Source: Neopestalotiopsis rosae | Lineage: Eukaryota; Ascomycota; Sordariomycetes; Amphisphaeriales; Sporocadaceae | Assembly (NCBI GenBank): GCA_023078685.1 | Contig: JALGAS010000001.1 | Coordinates: 2,480,001 to 2,544,000 of the forward strand | Reading direction: 5' to 3' | DNA length: 64,000 bases | Part shown: positions 1 to 11,286 of the stretch, one piece after another | How positions within the stretch are numbered: position 1 is the stretch's first letter | Layout: each line of letters begins with the position of its first letter | Program-made: the position numbers and the translations under genes | The notes under the pieces: generated by a model | Database searches by the model: none | Told to the model about the DNA's origin: nothing | The model's input: the letters and a program-made list of their open reading frames with translations, nothing else

Positions 1-1250
1 TGTGTATAGGACGTACAGTATGTACTTGGCTGTCTTACATTGTGAAGTGTTTAGCACCTTCCTCCTATCACAATCAAGCATCTAATTTTGGTGCGGAGTG
101 GCACATCTGCGGCGCGACTCATGTCACTTGACTTGGACTCGAACGCTTTCTGCGGCATACGAGATTTTCCTCCTGCAGCATAATTGCCACCTATCTCTCC
201 TTCCATCCCGAGACAACCCGCGAATGGTAATTATTTATACAATGCAGCATTGACGCGTTATTTTTATTTCCTGATTGCGGAAAAGAGTATGCTGTCAGCC
301 AGGGTGATTTGATAGATCCTTCTGTCACTAGAATCTATAATACCACCCGCCTTTAATGATGTATCGTAGTATCTGCCCAACTGCCGTGATTGTTCCCGAA
401 ACTATGATTCTCCAGTGGCGCGATAGGCCCTGAGATCGGAACTTGTTAGCTGGGGTATTGAGCGACAAATGACCGACTAGAATGAGAAAATGGGTCTTAT
501 CTCCTTTGCCCGTTGTGTACCGAGCTTGGAGACTGCAGACTTCAAGGTCTACACCCGGAGCGCCGGAGCTTAGGCCCACATTTCACCGGGTCCCGGGGTT
601 TAGGTCCACAACTTAAGTTCTTCATTTACAGGCGAGGTCCACTTTACAGTTTCCAGAGTGCACTCCTTCTTGCAGTGCGCAGCTACATATTGAGAAATAT
701 TGCCACAGCTTGCACAGTTCGAAAAGGCAATTGAATAGTGCCGGCACTGTATATCCTTCCCAGGAAAAGGAGCAACGGAGCAGAGACCTGCTTGATAAAT
801 ATGGATCTTATGACCGCATCCCGCTGTACCACTTTTCATACAGTCGGCCAGCCTGCCAGCCTGAGACATACATGGTATTATTCAATGCTAATTATCTTCA
901 GAAGTATGCCCAAACCCTATCCATATTGCAGAAAGGGCTTACATGGGTACAGCAAAGGGCATGGTAGATCATTGGCCCTAAAATTTTCTTTCCCTTTCAC
1001 CATATCCGAAGCCATACCGGTATCCGTGCCCGATGGTTCTGAGACATATAGGGTGAGATGTATCAATTCTGGATTAAAATGACCTAATTCAGTTCTGGAC
1101 TCTAAACTCAAACGTATGCACACCATTTGACTTGATAAATAACCTGTCTCTTTTCCGTATGCTACAGTGACTCTTAACAAAACAATATACGATCATGCCA
1201 GACCAAACCGTAAACGCAACTAGTACCAAAGATTCTCTCTGGGCACATCT
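1..1250. repeat. gene-poor left edge with a family-A dispersed repeat copy
   Basis: I see no gene here. Positions about 535-860 hold a diverged copy of the family-A dispersed repeat, in reverse orientation at its left end (a GGAGCTTAGGCCCACAT-like core near 568) followed by the hallmark CTTATGACCG.ATCCCGCTG near 806. The short open frames are not supported by any recognisable protein family. Confidence 0.45.
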
Positions 1251-3212
1251 TCACCCGTCAACCCTATTGCGCCAAACCTCGAGATCCACAGTCTTGAAGG
1301 ATTCGCAACCGCTGCCATTTGGTCCCTGACCGGAGACGTAGTGCCCGAAAGCACTTTTTAAGCTTATGAAACTCGAAGAAGCCAAGCATAGAGCACCGGC
1401 AACAATGTTGATATAGAAGCATCGTCGAATTGTTCTCATGATGGCCTCCAGCACGCCTGCATATAACTCCGGGTACTTCATCAAGAGAGCTGAGGTTTCT
1501 CCAGCAAGTAGCCCACGCAGATCCTGAGGGGATATATCTTCAGGGAACATCAGAGATTGAAGAAGCTGGACCCCAACATTGTAGTATACGGCGCCGGCTA
1601 TGGCTACACCAACAACAACGCCACTAGTCTGTGCCACTTTATGAAGAGCGATGATATCTCTACGCTCGCCACGAGAAATCTGACTGTCCATAGATTCAAG
1701 AAACTTCGAGGACATGGTGAGTGTGCTTTGCCACATGAGCCCAACCTCAGCACCAATGATAGCTTCGTATCCCATGACAGAGTGGATCCAAGCATCAACT
1801 GTGATTCTCTGCTGAAGACTAGCGCCGGTCGTCAGGAAAGCTGCTCCGATGACGACAAGCAGACGTTGGCAAGACATTGCCTTGACGAGATAACTGGATG
1901 CCAGCATGGCCACGACGAAGGCCCCGGCGAATGGCAGCAAGTGCTTTGCAGCGTCGAAGACGCTATCTCGGTGTACAAGAGTGAAGTAAATTGGCGTATA
2001 GTACAAAGTGGTTCCGCATACGATTGAAGCAAGAAAGACGCACAATTCCGAAAAGAATACTCCAGAGTGGCGGGCGACAATAATTGGAATTGCCGTGTCC
2101 TGTCGTTCTCCTCGACGAATCCTCGTGAGTTGCAGAAGCGTGTAGGCGGTTAAGATTCCGGCCACGAGATCAAGTAGGATCCACACCACGATCGTAGAAG
2201 CAGACTTCCAAGCCCATACAGGACCCGAGAATGTGCAACCTAGCCCTAAAAGGATGAAAAAGGTCATCCATGAGACAATCCCAATCCACTCCGATCTCTT
2301 GGGAGCTTCTTCTCGGTTGTACTGTTTATTCATTGAATTATTTTTACTTTCTCTCTGCTGCTTGCAGGTCAGTAGAGACGCGTAACCGTGGATTAGACGC
2401 TCACCTGTTTCTCGGCTGTCGGTTCATCCGACCGCAGCGAATGACTCTCGTAGCCCATTAGTAGCAGTACTGCAGCAATCATGAGCACTGGGATGACGAT
2501 GAAAAAAGCCTAGAATGAGTCAGCCACTTGGATATATGATTTGCTTCATGCGTTGCGTACCCAGCGCCAGGTCGCGTATTTGGCCTCAGCAAAGGCCCCA
2601 CTGACCAACGGGCCCACGAACAGGCCCAATGGGAAGAAAATGCCAATTAATGCCTGGACCTTGGTGAACTCGCTACGAGGGACCATTTATACGTTGTCGA
2701 AGAGGTTGCTTTAAATTATTAGCGTTTGATACCTAAGCAGTAGACCCCTTACATTTGATCAAAGATCACAGAGCCTATAGCCAAAATAACTCGGCCGAAT
2801 ATAATGATCTCCATATTTGTGGCGAAACCTGCAAATAGGGAACCAAGCATGCTGAACATCGTTCCAACGATGCCGAGCGTTTTCGGCTTGCAGACACTCG
2901 AAAACTTCCTGACCACCGGGACAAATGCCACACCAGCCAGAGCATAGACCAGGTTCAGCCAAAGCAATATCTGGATTTTGCCAAAAATATTAAAGATAGG
3001 GACTTGGATATTGGCAATATTTCTGGTATTATAGCCTGGCGGAATTTCTCGGTCATTGATCACATGAGAGAGCAAGACACAGTTCATCGCCGAAAAAGGT
3101 AAGAAGAGTAAGAAGCGAGGTGTAAAGAATGTATTGTCTTACCGTCGATCAAGGAAAACAACGCATTGCCACAAAAAAGCAATGGCCCGACTTTTCTGAT
3201 TGATTGGGACAT
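1251..3212 (-). pseudogene. MFS drug-efflux-type transporter, degraded
   Basis: A major facilitator superfamily permease of the fungal multidrug/H+ antiporter type, which would export small molecules across the plasma membrane. The exons read from the ATG at 3212 (MSQSIRKVGPLLF), through a segment with IANIQVPIFNIFG, then PLVSGAFAEAKYATWRWAFF near 2570, to a long last exon (1251-about 2350) with about eight hydrophobic helices. Introns with normal GT-AG ends lie near 2710-2750, 2510-2555 and 2365-2410. Two defects argue for a pseudogene. There is an in-frame TAA at 2687-2689, in the stretch where family members read on into VPRSEFTKVQALIG. The first intron (donor near 3142) also has no clear AG acceptor before the next conserved segment. 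A CAA-to-TAA change would fit RIP-type C-to-T mutation, but that is inference. Confidence 0.72.
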
Positions 3213-3356
3213 GTTGCCGGAAATGATGTTTCGACTGGCTGTGCTGATTAATCAGAATGCACAATTTTTGTGTTTCATGGGACTGTTACTTATATAGACT
3301 TCTAGGTGGTATCGATTGACAACCCACAAGCAAGCGATTAGGCATCCATCAAACAT

Positions 3357-4440
3357 TCAAAAAAGCGCACTAGTTATAATCTTAACAGAGCAAACCTTAA
3401 TTAACAGCGTCTGGCTCAAAGAAGGCGAATCATAAGAGGAGAAGAGCAGTAGTAGCAGCAGAAAACGGACCTCGTGTCGCCAATTAGTACTTTTGGAAGA
3501 TATCTTGTTCGCTTCCCCCACAGGCTTCTTCCCTACTTGCGATGGATCCATGAAACTCTCCAGAGTGTCGATGCGCTGCTGCAAGGGACGTCTCTGTTCG
3601 GGTGTCAGGGACTCGGCGTCGAGCATCGAGATAAATTGGGCGTAGTTGAAGCTTGTTCGTGTTCTCTGCTGCTCGATACGCATCTCGCGCAGGATACGTT
3701 GAATGACTTGCATGTACAGCGGCGTATTATTGTCGCCAAAGGCCATTAGATCTAGCATACGTTTCGTATTAAGGTAGTTCTGATCGAGACGCAGCTCTTC
3801 AACTTTAACATCGAGCTGTGCATAGGTATCCTACATATTGGATCATTCATTAACTAGGCCAGGAAGGAGAAACGTGGATTGTGGAGGTGTGATTACGATG
3901 TACCTGGATGGTGCTGATATTGGTTGGCGAACAAAGAACTCGTACTTTGACCGATTTGTCAGACGATAAGTGCGCTGCTTCACAAGGGGAACCGCCGGTG
4001 TCGGAAATGTAAGGATCGCAATGGAATACAACGCCGGTCAAGGGGTGTGGTAAACGACCGAGTCTCTCTGATGGAATGAGGCAGCTCTCAAATATGCACG
4101 ATAGGCTGTGACTTTTGCCGGAGCCCTGACTACCGCAGATGAAAATACTGGAGGGCGAGGCGACATTGAAGAATATGCGGGGGTCATCGATAGACTCCAA
4201 GTCATTCATGGCTTTGGTGTCTCCTGCAAGGAGAGCGTACTGGCTGAAGGGTTTTCTGTCAGGGTCTGCTGAGAGTCTATCTGCATGCTTCATGACAGAA
4301 TGACTGAAAAGAGGAGCAGCAAGCATCTCGTTGAGCTCATCTTTGCCTGGAGTGCGGCCCAGGAGTTTCATATGGAGAATCTTCTCCTGGTCATCGTAAA
4401 TCCCTTCGTCCTCATCCGCAAAGTATCCCCACGGAGTCAT
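3357..4440 (-). pseudogene. P-loop ATPase, truncated after the Walker A half
   Basis: A nucleotide-binding protein of unknown role, of a type recurrent in fungal accessory regions. Exon 1 (3904-4440) starts at an ATG giving MTPWGYFADEDEG and contains a clear Walker A motif, GSQGSGKSHS, around residue 110. A 73-nt intron (3831-3903, GTACAT...TGTAG) joins it in frame to exon 2, DTYAQLDVKVEEL onward, which ends near 3471 or reads through to a stop at 3357. No Walker B motif or C-terminal ATPase core follows; the DNA runs straight into the upstream region of the divergent-looking MFS relic. A polypyrimidine-AG just upstream of the ATG (about 4465) could be a splice acceptor, so an extra 5' exon is possible. 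I infer a 3' truncation. Confidence 0.6.
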
Positions 4441-4892
4441 TTTGACTTTCTGGTAGCCCCTACTCAATAATCCTGTGAGAAGAGCAAAGGTGACCAAAAT
4501 CAAGACTCAGGATATTAGGTTCGGTGGTTGGTTTTGGGACTAGTAAATGCAGCGCATTTCTGGGTGTGGGGGAAAACGGAAAGACGAACCTTTAATAAAG
4601 TCGCTTGGAGTTGTCAAGCGCTCCATATAAGCAAAAACGTTCAGAAGTTTTTGCTTTCTTTATTTCGGCGTGGCGTTACCCAAACAACCTACTGTGGGTC
4701 TAGATCAAAGAAACACCTTTTCAATTTTCTTTCTAATAACTATAAAGACAATGAAGTTGTATGAATGTGTAAATAATGCCTGTACGTTTCAAAGACAAAT
4801 CCAATGGAAATGTGCTTTTTCTACGTAAGCCGGATCAGGAAGACCCGTCATTCGATGCCCTCAGGCCAATTATAATGCAGGCCGTCTTCCGT
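4441..4892. other. no gene seen
   Basis: AT-rich sequence with only short spurious frames. I see no recognisable feature. Confidence 0.4.
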
Positions 4893-5195
4893 TCATCGTA
4901 TGTATGTTGCATTGCAGTGCAGAAAGTAATGATGTGGCCCAAATTGACTCGGTTTCAATGGTGAATGAGCCAGGATCCTTCCCAGGGATGCATCATCTAC
5001 ATATGAAAGCAATCTACGGAGAGCATTCCTATCAGATACGAAACCAGCTGAGCAGAAGTACAATGAAGGATGTGTCGTGAATAGTGTTATGAGAAGTGGT
5101 TTAAATGGACTTTCGGAGTGACGAATTGCATTGACATCTTTCCGGGGAATTTCGATCATTATGGTTTTGAAATTCGAAGCATTAGTACAGAACAT
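4893..5195 (-). pseudogene. fragment resembling fungal 'GGPP synthetase'-annotated family
   Basis: A 100-codon frame contains PFKPLLITLFTTHPS followed by FVSDRNALRRLLSYVDD. This pattern (a PL.PL...L...HPS run, then VSDRN.LR.LL) recurs in a large fungal family usually mis-annotated as geranylgeranyl pyrophosphate synthetase; I recognise it from memory only. The frame has no matching N-terminus and ends in unrelated sequence, so it looks like a relic of a larger gene. No prenyltransferase motif such as DDxxD is present, so a synthase function should not be assumed. Confidence 0.33.
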
Positions 5196-6640
5196 TCATT
5201 ATTCAGTATTCACAACTGGCCATCTTGTATGTACTCCTGTCTTCCCAAGCTCGCTGTCGGACAGGATTGCCCGAGCCGCTCCATGCCATGCGCCGGGGTT
5301 TGACACATATGCACAACGTATTGTTCGGGCCGTGCATCAATTGGCGGCATCGAATGGCAGTCAATCATAATGCTAGGTTGAGATCCCGTAGCGGCGCAAG
5401 CAACCCAACGAATTGCCAAATGGTGGGCCTCCCAGAGAAGCCACACCGGTGAGAATGTCTTGCAGCATATTGGCTTGCATGATCAGTGTTACATGGTGAG
5501 GACGACCCAAGTGCATCCAGTCTTCCTCATTTGTCTTGCACCATGTACAATCCAATTTTGGACTCCTATATATCTTTCATGTGCTGTCGAATACTCATGG
5601 TACCAGAGCACTTTAAAGACTTCTCCTTAGAGCCCCGTGGTGATGCAATATGTAATATATGTTGAAAGTACTAATAGCCATACAGTAGCCACGATCAATT
5701 CAAAAACTATAGCCAGCAAAGCCCGAATGATTAGCATTCCTTAGCACATGCTTTGGCTGATTATTCTTCCATTCACATTACTAGCCTTGACCGAAGACTT
5801 GAGGCAATCTAATTGCCGTAAGACTCATCTCGCTGCGGGGCAGCCGTTATGCGAGAAACTACATTGATTTACTTTGCTGAAGTTTAGGGCTGGCATTCAT
5901 AGACCCCTATCAGCGAAATCGCCCAACTTTTGAACGGCTATTGGTCGGCCACTGATGCAACTGGATAGAGATGTGAAGCGACGGTAGCAGAAAAGGTTGC
6001 TATCCGGCGCGTAGGTCCAGTCGTAAATTGAGACATGAAAGTTTAATTTCTTTTCACCACGCCTGGTTTCTTTGGATACACGGTCATTTGAGGCGAAAAG
6101 ATACCGCAGTTTTGCAGCTTGATTACTGAATAGATTAATTGGTCCGATTCCGATTAATGGTAAGGCCCAGAACGCTTGCTTGCCGATATGGACCCTTATC
6201 GCCAAATAGGCAACACGTCACATACTGCCCGCCATCTCCGGCCGATGCGAGACACGTATCTTCGTGGGATTACGATCTCATTTTGTTCGAGTTGTACATT
6301 CTGTTACGGCTCTACATGGGCTTCGATAAGGCAAGTCTCTTCAACATGTGCGACAACGACTTGCTCGCCCGTTGTTGTAAGAAGATAAAGAAAGCGATAA
6401 GTATAGCGAGAACAGAGCTACTATAGCTCGGAATACTTACACATAGGCGGAGACATTCACAGGTTGAAAGGTCTTTTTGTATTACCGCCGGCCATCAGAG
6501 TACCAAGGGATTTGTTGGCTTCTCCAGCATTTTCGTGGCGTGTAATGAAAATTCCGACGCGGAAAGTGAAAGACTGATGACCGCGGGTCTACCTTACACT
6601 GAGGTCACTTCATTCTTGTAGGTCAGACAATATGGAAGCA
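5196..6640. other. no gene seen
   Basis: About 1.4 kb with short overlapping frames on both strands and no family motif. I see no repeat copies other than common AT-rich stretches. Confidence 0.4.
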
Positions 6641-6650
6641 TCTATAAATG
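6641..6650 (+). promoter_or_regulatory. TATA-like box of the dynamin gene
   Basis: The sequence TCTATAAATG lies about 115 nt upstream of the dynamin ATG at 6763. A pyrimidine-rich leader with CACACAAAGCTCACCCC follows, which is typical of a fungal transcription start region. Position and motif only. Confidence 0.35.
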
Positions 6651-6762
6651 GTATCCTACTTTCGCTTGAGTCATACATTCTCCACACAAAGCTCACCCCA
6701 AATATTCTTGATATTATTACCACTGCTCAAAGAGTAATTTCATTCAAACTAAAGTCAGCATC

Positions 6763-8961
6763 ATGGTTGTTACCACTTTACATTTCAAGGTTCTAGATGA
6801 CCTCTGCTGCAAGGAACGCCTTGACCTGATGGACTCCATTGACACACTTCGCTCTCAAGGCATCAACCATTTTGTCTCTCTTCCCCAAATCATTGTGTGT
6901 GGAGATCAATCTTCCGGCAAAAGTTCTGTTCTGGAAGCCATATCTGGCGTTTCATTCCCCATCAAGAGCAACCTCTGTACTCGTTTCCCTACAGAGCTTG
7001 TCCTGCGCAGAACGCCTGGAATCAGTGCTAGTGTTTCTATCGTACCTCACCATTCCAGACCTGATGCCGAGATGATGGCGCTTGCAAGCTTTCACAAAGA
7101 TCTTAGGAGCTTTGATGGCTTATCCAGTCTTATCGAGGACGCCAAGTCAGCAATGGGAATCACGTCTCATGGGAAAGCGTTCTCAAGAGATTTGCTCCGC
7201 GTTGAGATTTCTGGTCCGGACCGACCGCACCTCACCATTGTGGACTTACCAGGGCTTATCCATTCCGAAACAAAGAATCAGTCAGCGTCAGACGTCGGTT
7301 TGATCCAAGAGGTGGTAGAATCATACATGAAGGAGCCAAGAAGTATTATCTTGGCTGTTGTCTCGGCCAAGAATGATTTTGCAAACCAGGTAGTTCTCAA
7401 ACTGGCTCGCTGCGCAGATCCCACAGGCAACCGCACTCTTGGTGTCATAACTAAACCTGATACCTTGCATCCTGGCTCGGGGAGCGAGTCACAGTACCTT
7501 TCTCTGGCTAGAAACCGAGAGGTCGAATTCCGTCTTGGCTGGCATGTTCTCAAAAATCAAGACTCAGAGGCGACCTTTGAATCACTAATGAAACGTGATG
7601 AGACAGAGGCAGAGTTCTTCGCGAGGGGTGTCTGGACAGACCTGCCGGCGTCACTACTTGGTATTGGCCAACTGCGTAATCGACTGAGCAAAGTGCTTCT
7701 GAACCACATTACCGAAGAACTACCAAGTTTGATTGTCGAGATCGAGGCAAAGCGCAAGGATTGTCAAGACAGGCTCGAGAAGCTCGGTACGCCCAAAGAA
7801 ACTTTGCATGAGCAACAACGATACTTGATTGGCATCGGTGAATCATTTCAGAGACTCGTACAAAGTGCTGTTGACGGTATCTGGGATGACCCGTTCTTCA
7901 GTGACGAGAAGTCAACTCATGGTTATAAGCGCCGCATTCGAGCCGTTATTCAAAATCTCAACGAAGATTTTGCGGAAGTTCTTGCTACTCGGGGCCATAG
8001 CCGCCATTTGGTTGAAACCAAGGACAATTCTGTTGCGGGAGCATGTACCTCTGTTGACCGAACTGAGTTTGTCGACTATATTCGAGAAAAGATACGCACC
8101 TCCCGTGGGCGAGAGCTCCCAGGCTTATTCCATCCTATGGTGGTTGCAGATGTGTTCCGCGAGCAAGCACGACCATGGGAGGGGCTTGCCCGAAGACATG
8201 TCCATACGTGCTGGATGGCATGTCGGGATTTCCTTCACCACGTCGTTGCTCATGTTGCCGATGCCGGAACATCATTGGCCATTATTAACAAGATCTTGGA
8301 GCCTGCCATGGATTCAGTCCTGGTAACACTTGACGCAAAGACTGGAGAAATCTTGGCTCCTCATCAAAAGAATCATCCCATTACATACGATCACTACTTC
8401 ACAGATACGATTCAGCGTGTTCGAAGAGACAGGGAACGAAAGCGTATAGAGACGGTGTTGCACGGGTTCTTTCATGTCAAGACGTTGGGAACATGCCATC
8501 TACCGGGCAATTATGATCTGAGTAATTTTCTCGAGCTGCTTACCGGGAAAGGTGTCGAGCCAGACATGCATCGATTTGCTGCGTCAGAGGCATTGGACCA
8601 GATGGAGGCATACTACAGGGTAAGATGCGTTATCTCAACAATCTATCACGAAGCAAATTAATCCTCCCATCAGGTCGCCATGAAACGATTTTTAGATGAT
8701 ATCGCCGTCCAGGTGATCGAAGTCGTGCTCCTCACATCGCTTCCGGCCATATTATCCCCAGTAAAGATCTTCGAGATGCAGCCCGAGCTTATTGCTCGAA
8801 TCGCTGGTGAGAATGAGCATGCGCGCTCTCAGAGACTCCAGCTCACAAGGCAAATTGCGGTGCTGTTTAAGGGCACCGAGGTTTGCAAAGAGTTTGTGGT
8901 AATTAACGACAACGGTAAGAGATATTTCAAGCACTACCCGCCCGGGGGACGAAGGTACTGA
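6763..8961 (+). CDS. dynamin-like (Mx/Vps1-type) large GTPase
   Basis: A membrane-remodelling large GTPase that hydrolyses GTP while assembling on membranes. Exon 1 is 6763-8619, and a 54-nt intron (8620-8673, GTAAGA...CATCAG) joins exon 2 at 8674 in frame; the model encodes 714 aa. The G1 P-loop is GDQSSGKSS (about residue 47), G3 is DLPG (about 160) and G4 is TKPD (about 227). The middle domain follows, and the C-terminal GTPase effector domain starts around YYRVAMKRFLDD and includes IARIAGENEHARSQR. The length and order fit the dynamin family without a PH or proline-rich domain. The ATG follows a TATA-like box and an AT-rich leader. Alternatively, a second intron 8915-8976 (GTAAGA...GATAG) opens a third exon to 9116, giving 745 aa with a Ser/Pro-rich tail. 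Whether it acts in organelle division, vacuolar sorting or an antiviral role cannot be told from sequence. Confidence 0.92.
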
Positions 8962-9116
8962 TCACTGCCATGATAGATACCGTGCCGCTTTCCATAAGAA
9001 CGAAAAGCCATGAGGCTACCAACAAATCACCATCGCCAGACAGCGATCCTGAGTTCGAGAGGCTGCGAGATATGTCGCCGAGGCCCGATCCGCCAGCGGC
9101 CTCTCGAAAGGACTAG

Positions 9117-10020
9117 AACGGAGACGATCGGCGCTTCGCTTGGTACAACGGCTCATTCGGACAGGGGAGCCCGACATGTACGAGACCTGCAGGCTTTCCT
9201 CGGCCTCACTGATTTCAGTCTCGATTCTTGATTTGGATGAATCGTTGTTGATTACTGTTGTAACCCCTTCATGTTTCATGTCAATAACCCCATACCAGGC
9301 AACAAACACTTAGGAGTTCCCTACACTCCATTCCCGCGTTCCATAGCTTGTTCAATACTCTGTAGGTATAGCCACTCTGTTAGCCTATAATAACTATGGC
9401 GGCTATGACTCCCAATTTGCACTGCCTTATGAGCTGAATTTTGGCTCAACGTGATGACGCCATATCCCTTGCGTGAATGCAAACAATGAATTTTCCTGAA
9501 GGCCTGTGATACTGTGATTGTTTCCGCATTTTCCGTCTAGGAAGCCCCTGTCGATACATGGTTCTTACAAAGCCTCATCCCTCGGCGAGGGTATCCGGCC
9601 TGTAATTCTGGAAACCCTCTTGTTGCCGTAATTTTGATTGCATAATACCACGTACAGTACAACGTGTTGTGTGATCCAAATCTGAGGTCTTCACTAGTTG
9701 GCTTGCATAGCCCACTCGAGACCATGTATACCCGGCGCAGCATCACCCTTGGCTTTCTGGAAGTTTGCGTCTCACCTCTGAGGTCTGGCATGTGTTTTTC
9801 CACTTGGGGGTGGAACAACTACATTCCCTATATGGAAGTACCAGAAACAGCAGTATTTAAACCTACAGAATGGTCACCATAGGTCTTCTTCTGTATCGGA
9901 AAACATCTCGTCATCCAAACCTCTCGCTTCACGATTTGTGAATTATTGAGTTCCAACGCGATTCCAACATTCTGCTGCAACTATTTGATCATCTATAACA
10001 AGCTTGCCCGATCAGCAATC
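9117..10020. other. intergenic, no gene seen
   Basis: No convincing coding sequence. A TATTTAA motif near 9855 lies about 170 nt upstream of the next ATG and could be its core promoter. Confidence 0.35.
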
Positions 10021-11286
10021 ATGCCTCACTTGAAAGAGATTCATGACCAGCTCTCTGAAATCGACCACGTCTTCGTCTGTATCGACCCAGTTGACCTCGA
10101 CAACATCTGGCTATGCCCGTGGGCTCTGGTTCGCGTTCCAAACGCTAAGATCCACATTGTCCTGTCTCCCCGCGTACTCGACCTGCGAGTGCCGAACTTT
10201 GGCGACCAATTTGGAGAGCTCTTCAGAAAGGTTGGCGCGCACTACATGCTCGACGTTCTCGAGAAGGACGCAGAAGATATCTACGAGCAGTTGGGCGATG
10301 AGAGCCTTCAAGCTTATTTTGCTCGGGACTCGACGTTCCAAGACGACCCGCACACCCGAGTACACATACCACTATACATGCGTGTATCGGCTCTCCGCAT
10401 TCTGGCGAAGATTCGTTCCAAAGGGCATCCCATGTCACGTATCGACATGTCTTGGGACGAGCGGTCCATGGACACTATTGTGCCCGGCATCCGTCATCCG
10501 ACCCACGTTCTAGATATGCTTTACGCATGTACTGAAGAAGAGCAGCAGGAGGCGCTCAATGCCATGGTTTTGCGCGGTCTAGAGCGTGAGGAGGGGTTGG
10601 TGGCCGTCATGGAGAAGACAGGCAAGCGTTTGGCTGAAGAGCTCGGCTATCAGAAGATGGAAGACGTTCTTGGTCCTTTGAACGATGTAATCAAGGACTT
10701 TCAGGGTCAGACAGCTGCCGCCGCACGAACCCTTATCTTAGGTGGCGGTCCTTTTACCGAAATGAGGCGGCTGCTGACAGAGACGGCGCTGGTTCCTATT
10801 GCTATTGTGGCTATGGCCCGCACCTGGTTTGCCGACGTCAATATATTTCCCAACAACTACAACGATCTGATGGACCTGGACGCTTCGATGGACACGGAAG
10901 ATATCATCAGAGAAAAAGCCATCCCCACGTGGATCTTTCCGACAGAATGTGCAAAGGCCAAGGTGAAGGATAGGGAGGTTCTTCGTCCTTGCGCGCTAGA
11001 CTTCTCCGATGACGACACCAAGCGCATTTTCCAGGAAGCTGGCGACATGGAATCGTACACGCAGGCACGATCCTTTGCTCAAGAGACCAAGACGCTGGCC
11101 AAGGTGCACATGTTCGACGTCCTGATAAGCAGCTACGAGGTTGGAGTCCTTTACTCCGTCTTGGCAAGCATCTGTGCATCAGCTTATCCTTCAATTTCGT
11201 CGAGAAGGCGGCTGCCCCAGGAACGGCTAGGCGACAAGGGCCCCGAACGAGAACGAGTGGACAAGCTGGATCTGCTACCGAATTGA
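10021..11286 (+). CDS. nucleoside-hydrolase-like protein
   Basis: A 421-aa protein starting at the ATG at 10021 (MPHLKEIHDQL). The N-terminal DPVDLDNIW resembles the Asp-rich calcium/ribose site of inosine-uridine nucleoside hydrolases (DPG.DD pattern). Around residue 240 a glycine turn, LILGGGPFTEM, precedes AMARTWFADVNIFPNNYNDLMD, similar to the Asn-rich substrate-side segment of that fold. I therefore infer a nucleoside-hydrolase fold, but the canonical acidic cluster is altered (DLDN) and activity is uncertain. It is intronless. The reading frame stops at 11284-11286, exactly where the next frame begins, so the two may be one fusion gene broken by a one-base shift. Confidence 0.6.
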   Translation: MPHLKEIHDQLSEIDHVFVCIDPVDLDNIWLCPWALVRVPNAKIHIVLSPRVLDLRVPNFGDQFGELFRKVGAHYMLDVLEKDAEDIYEQLGDESLQAYFARDSTFQDDPHTRVHIPLYMRVSALRILAKIRSKGHPMSRIDMSWDERSMDTIVPGIRHPTHVLDMLYACTEEEQQEALNAMVLRGLEREEGLVAVMEKTGKRLAEELGYQKMEDVLGPLNDVIKDFQGQTAAAARTLILGGGPFTEMRRLLTETALVPIAIVAMARTWFADVNIFPNNYNDLMDLDASMDTEDIIREKAIPTWIFPTECAKAKVKDREVLRPCALDFSDDDTKRIFQEAGDMESYTQARSFAQETKTLAKVHMFDVLISSYEVGVLYSVLASICASAYPSISSRRRLPQERLGDKGPERERVDKLDLLPN

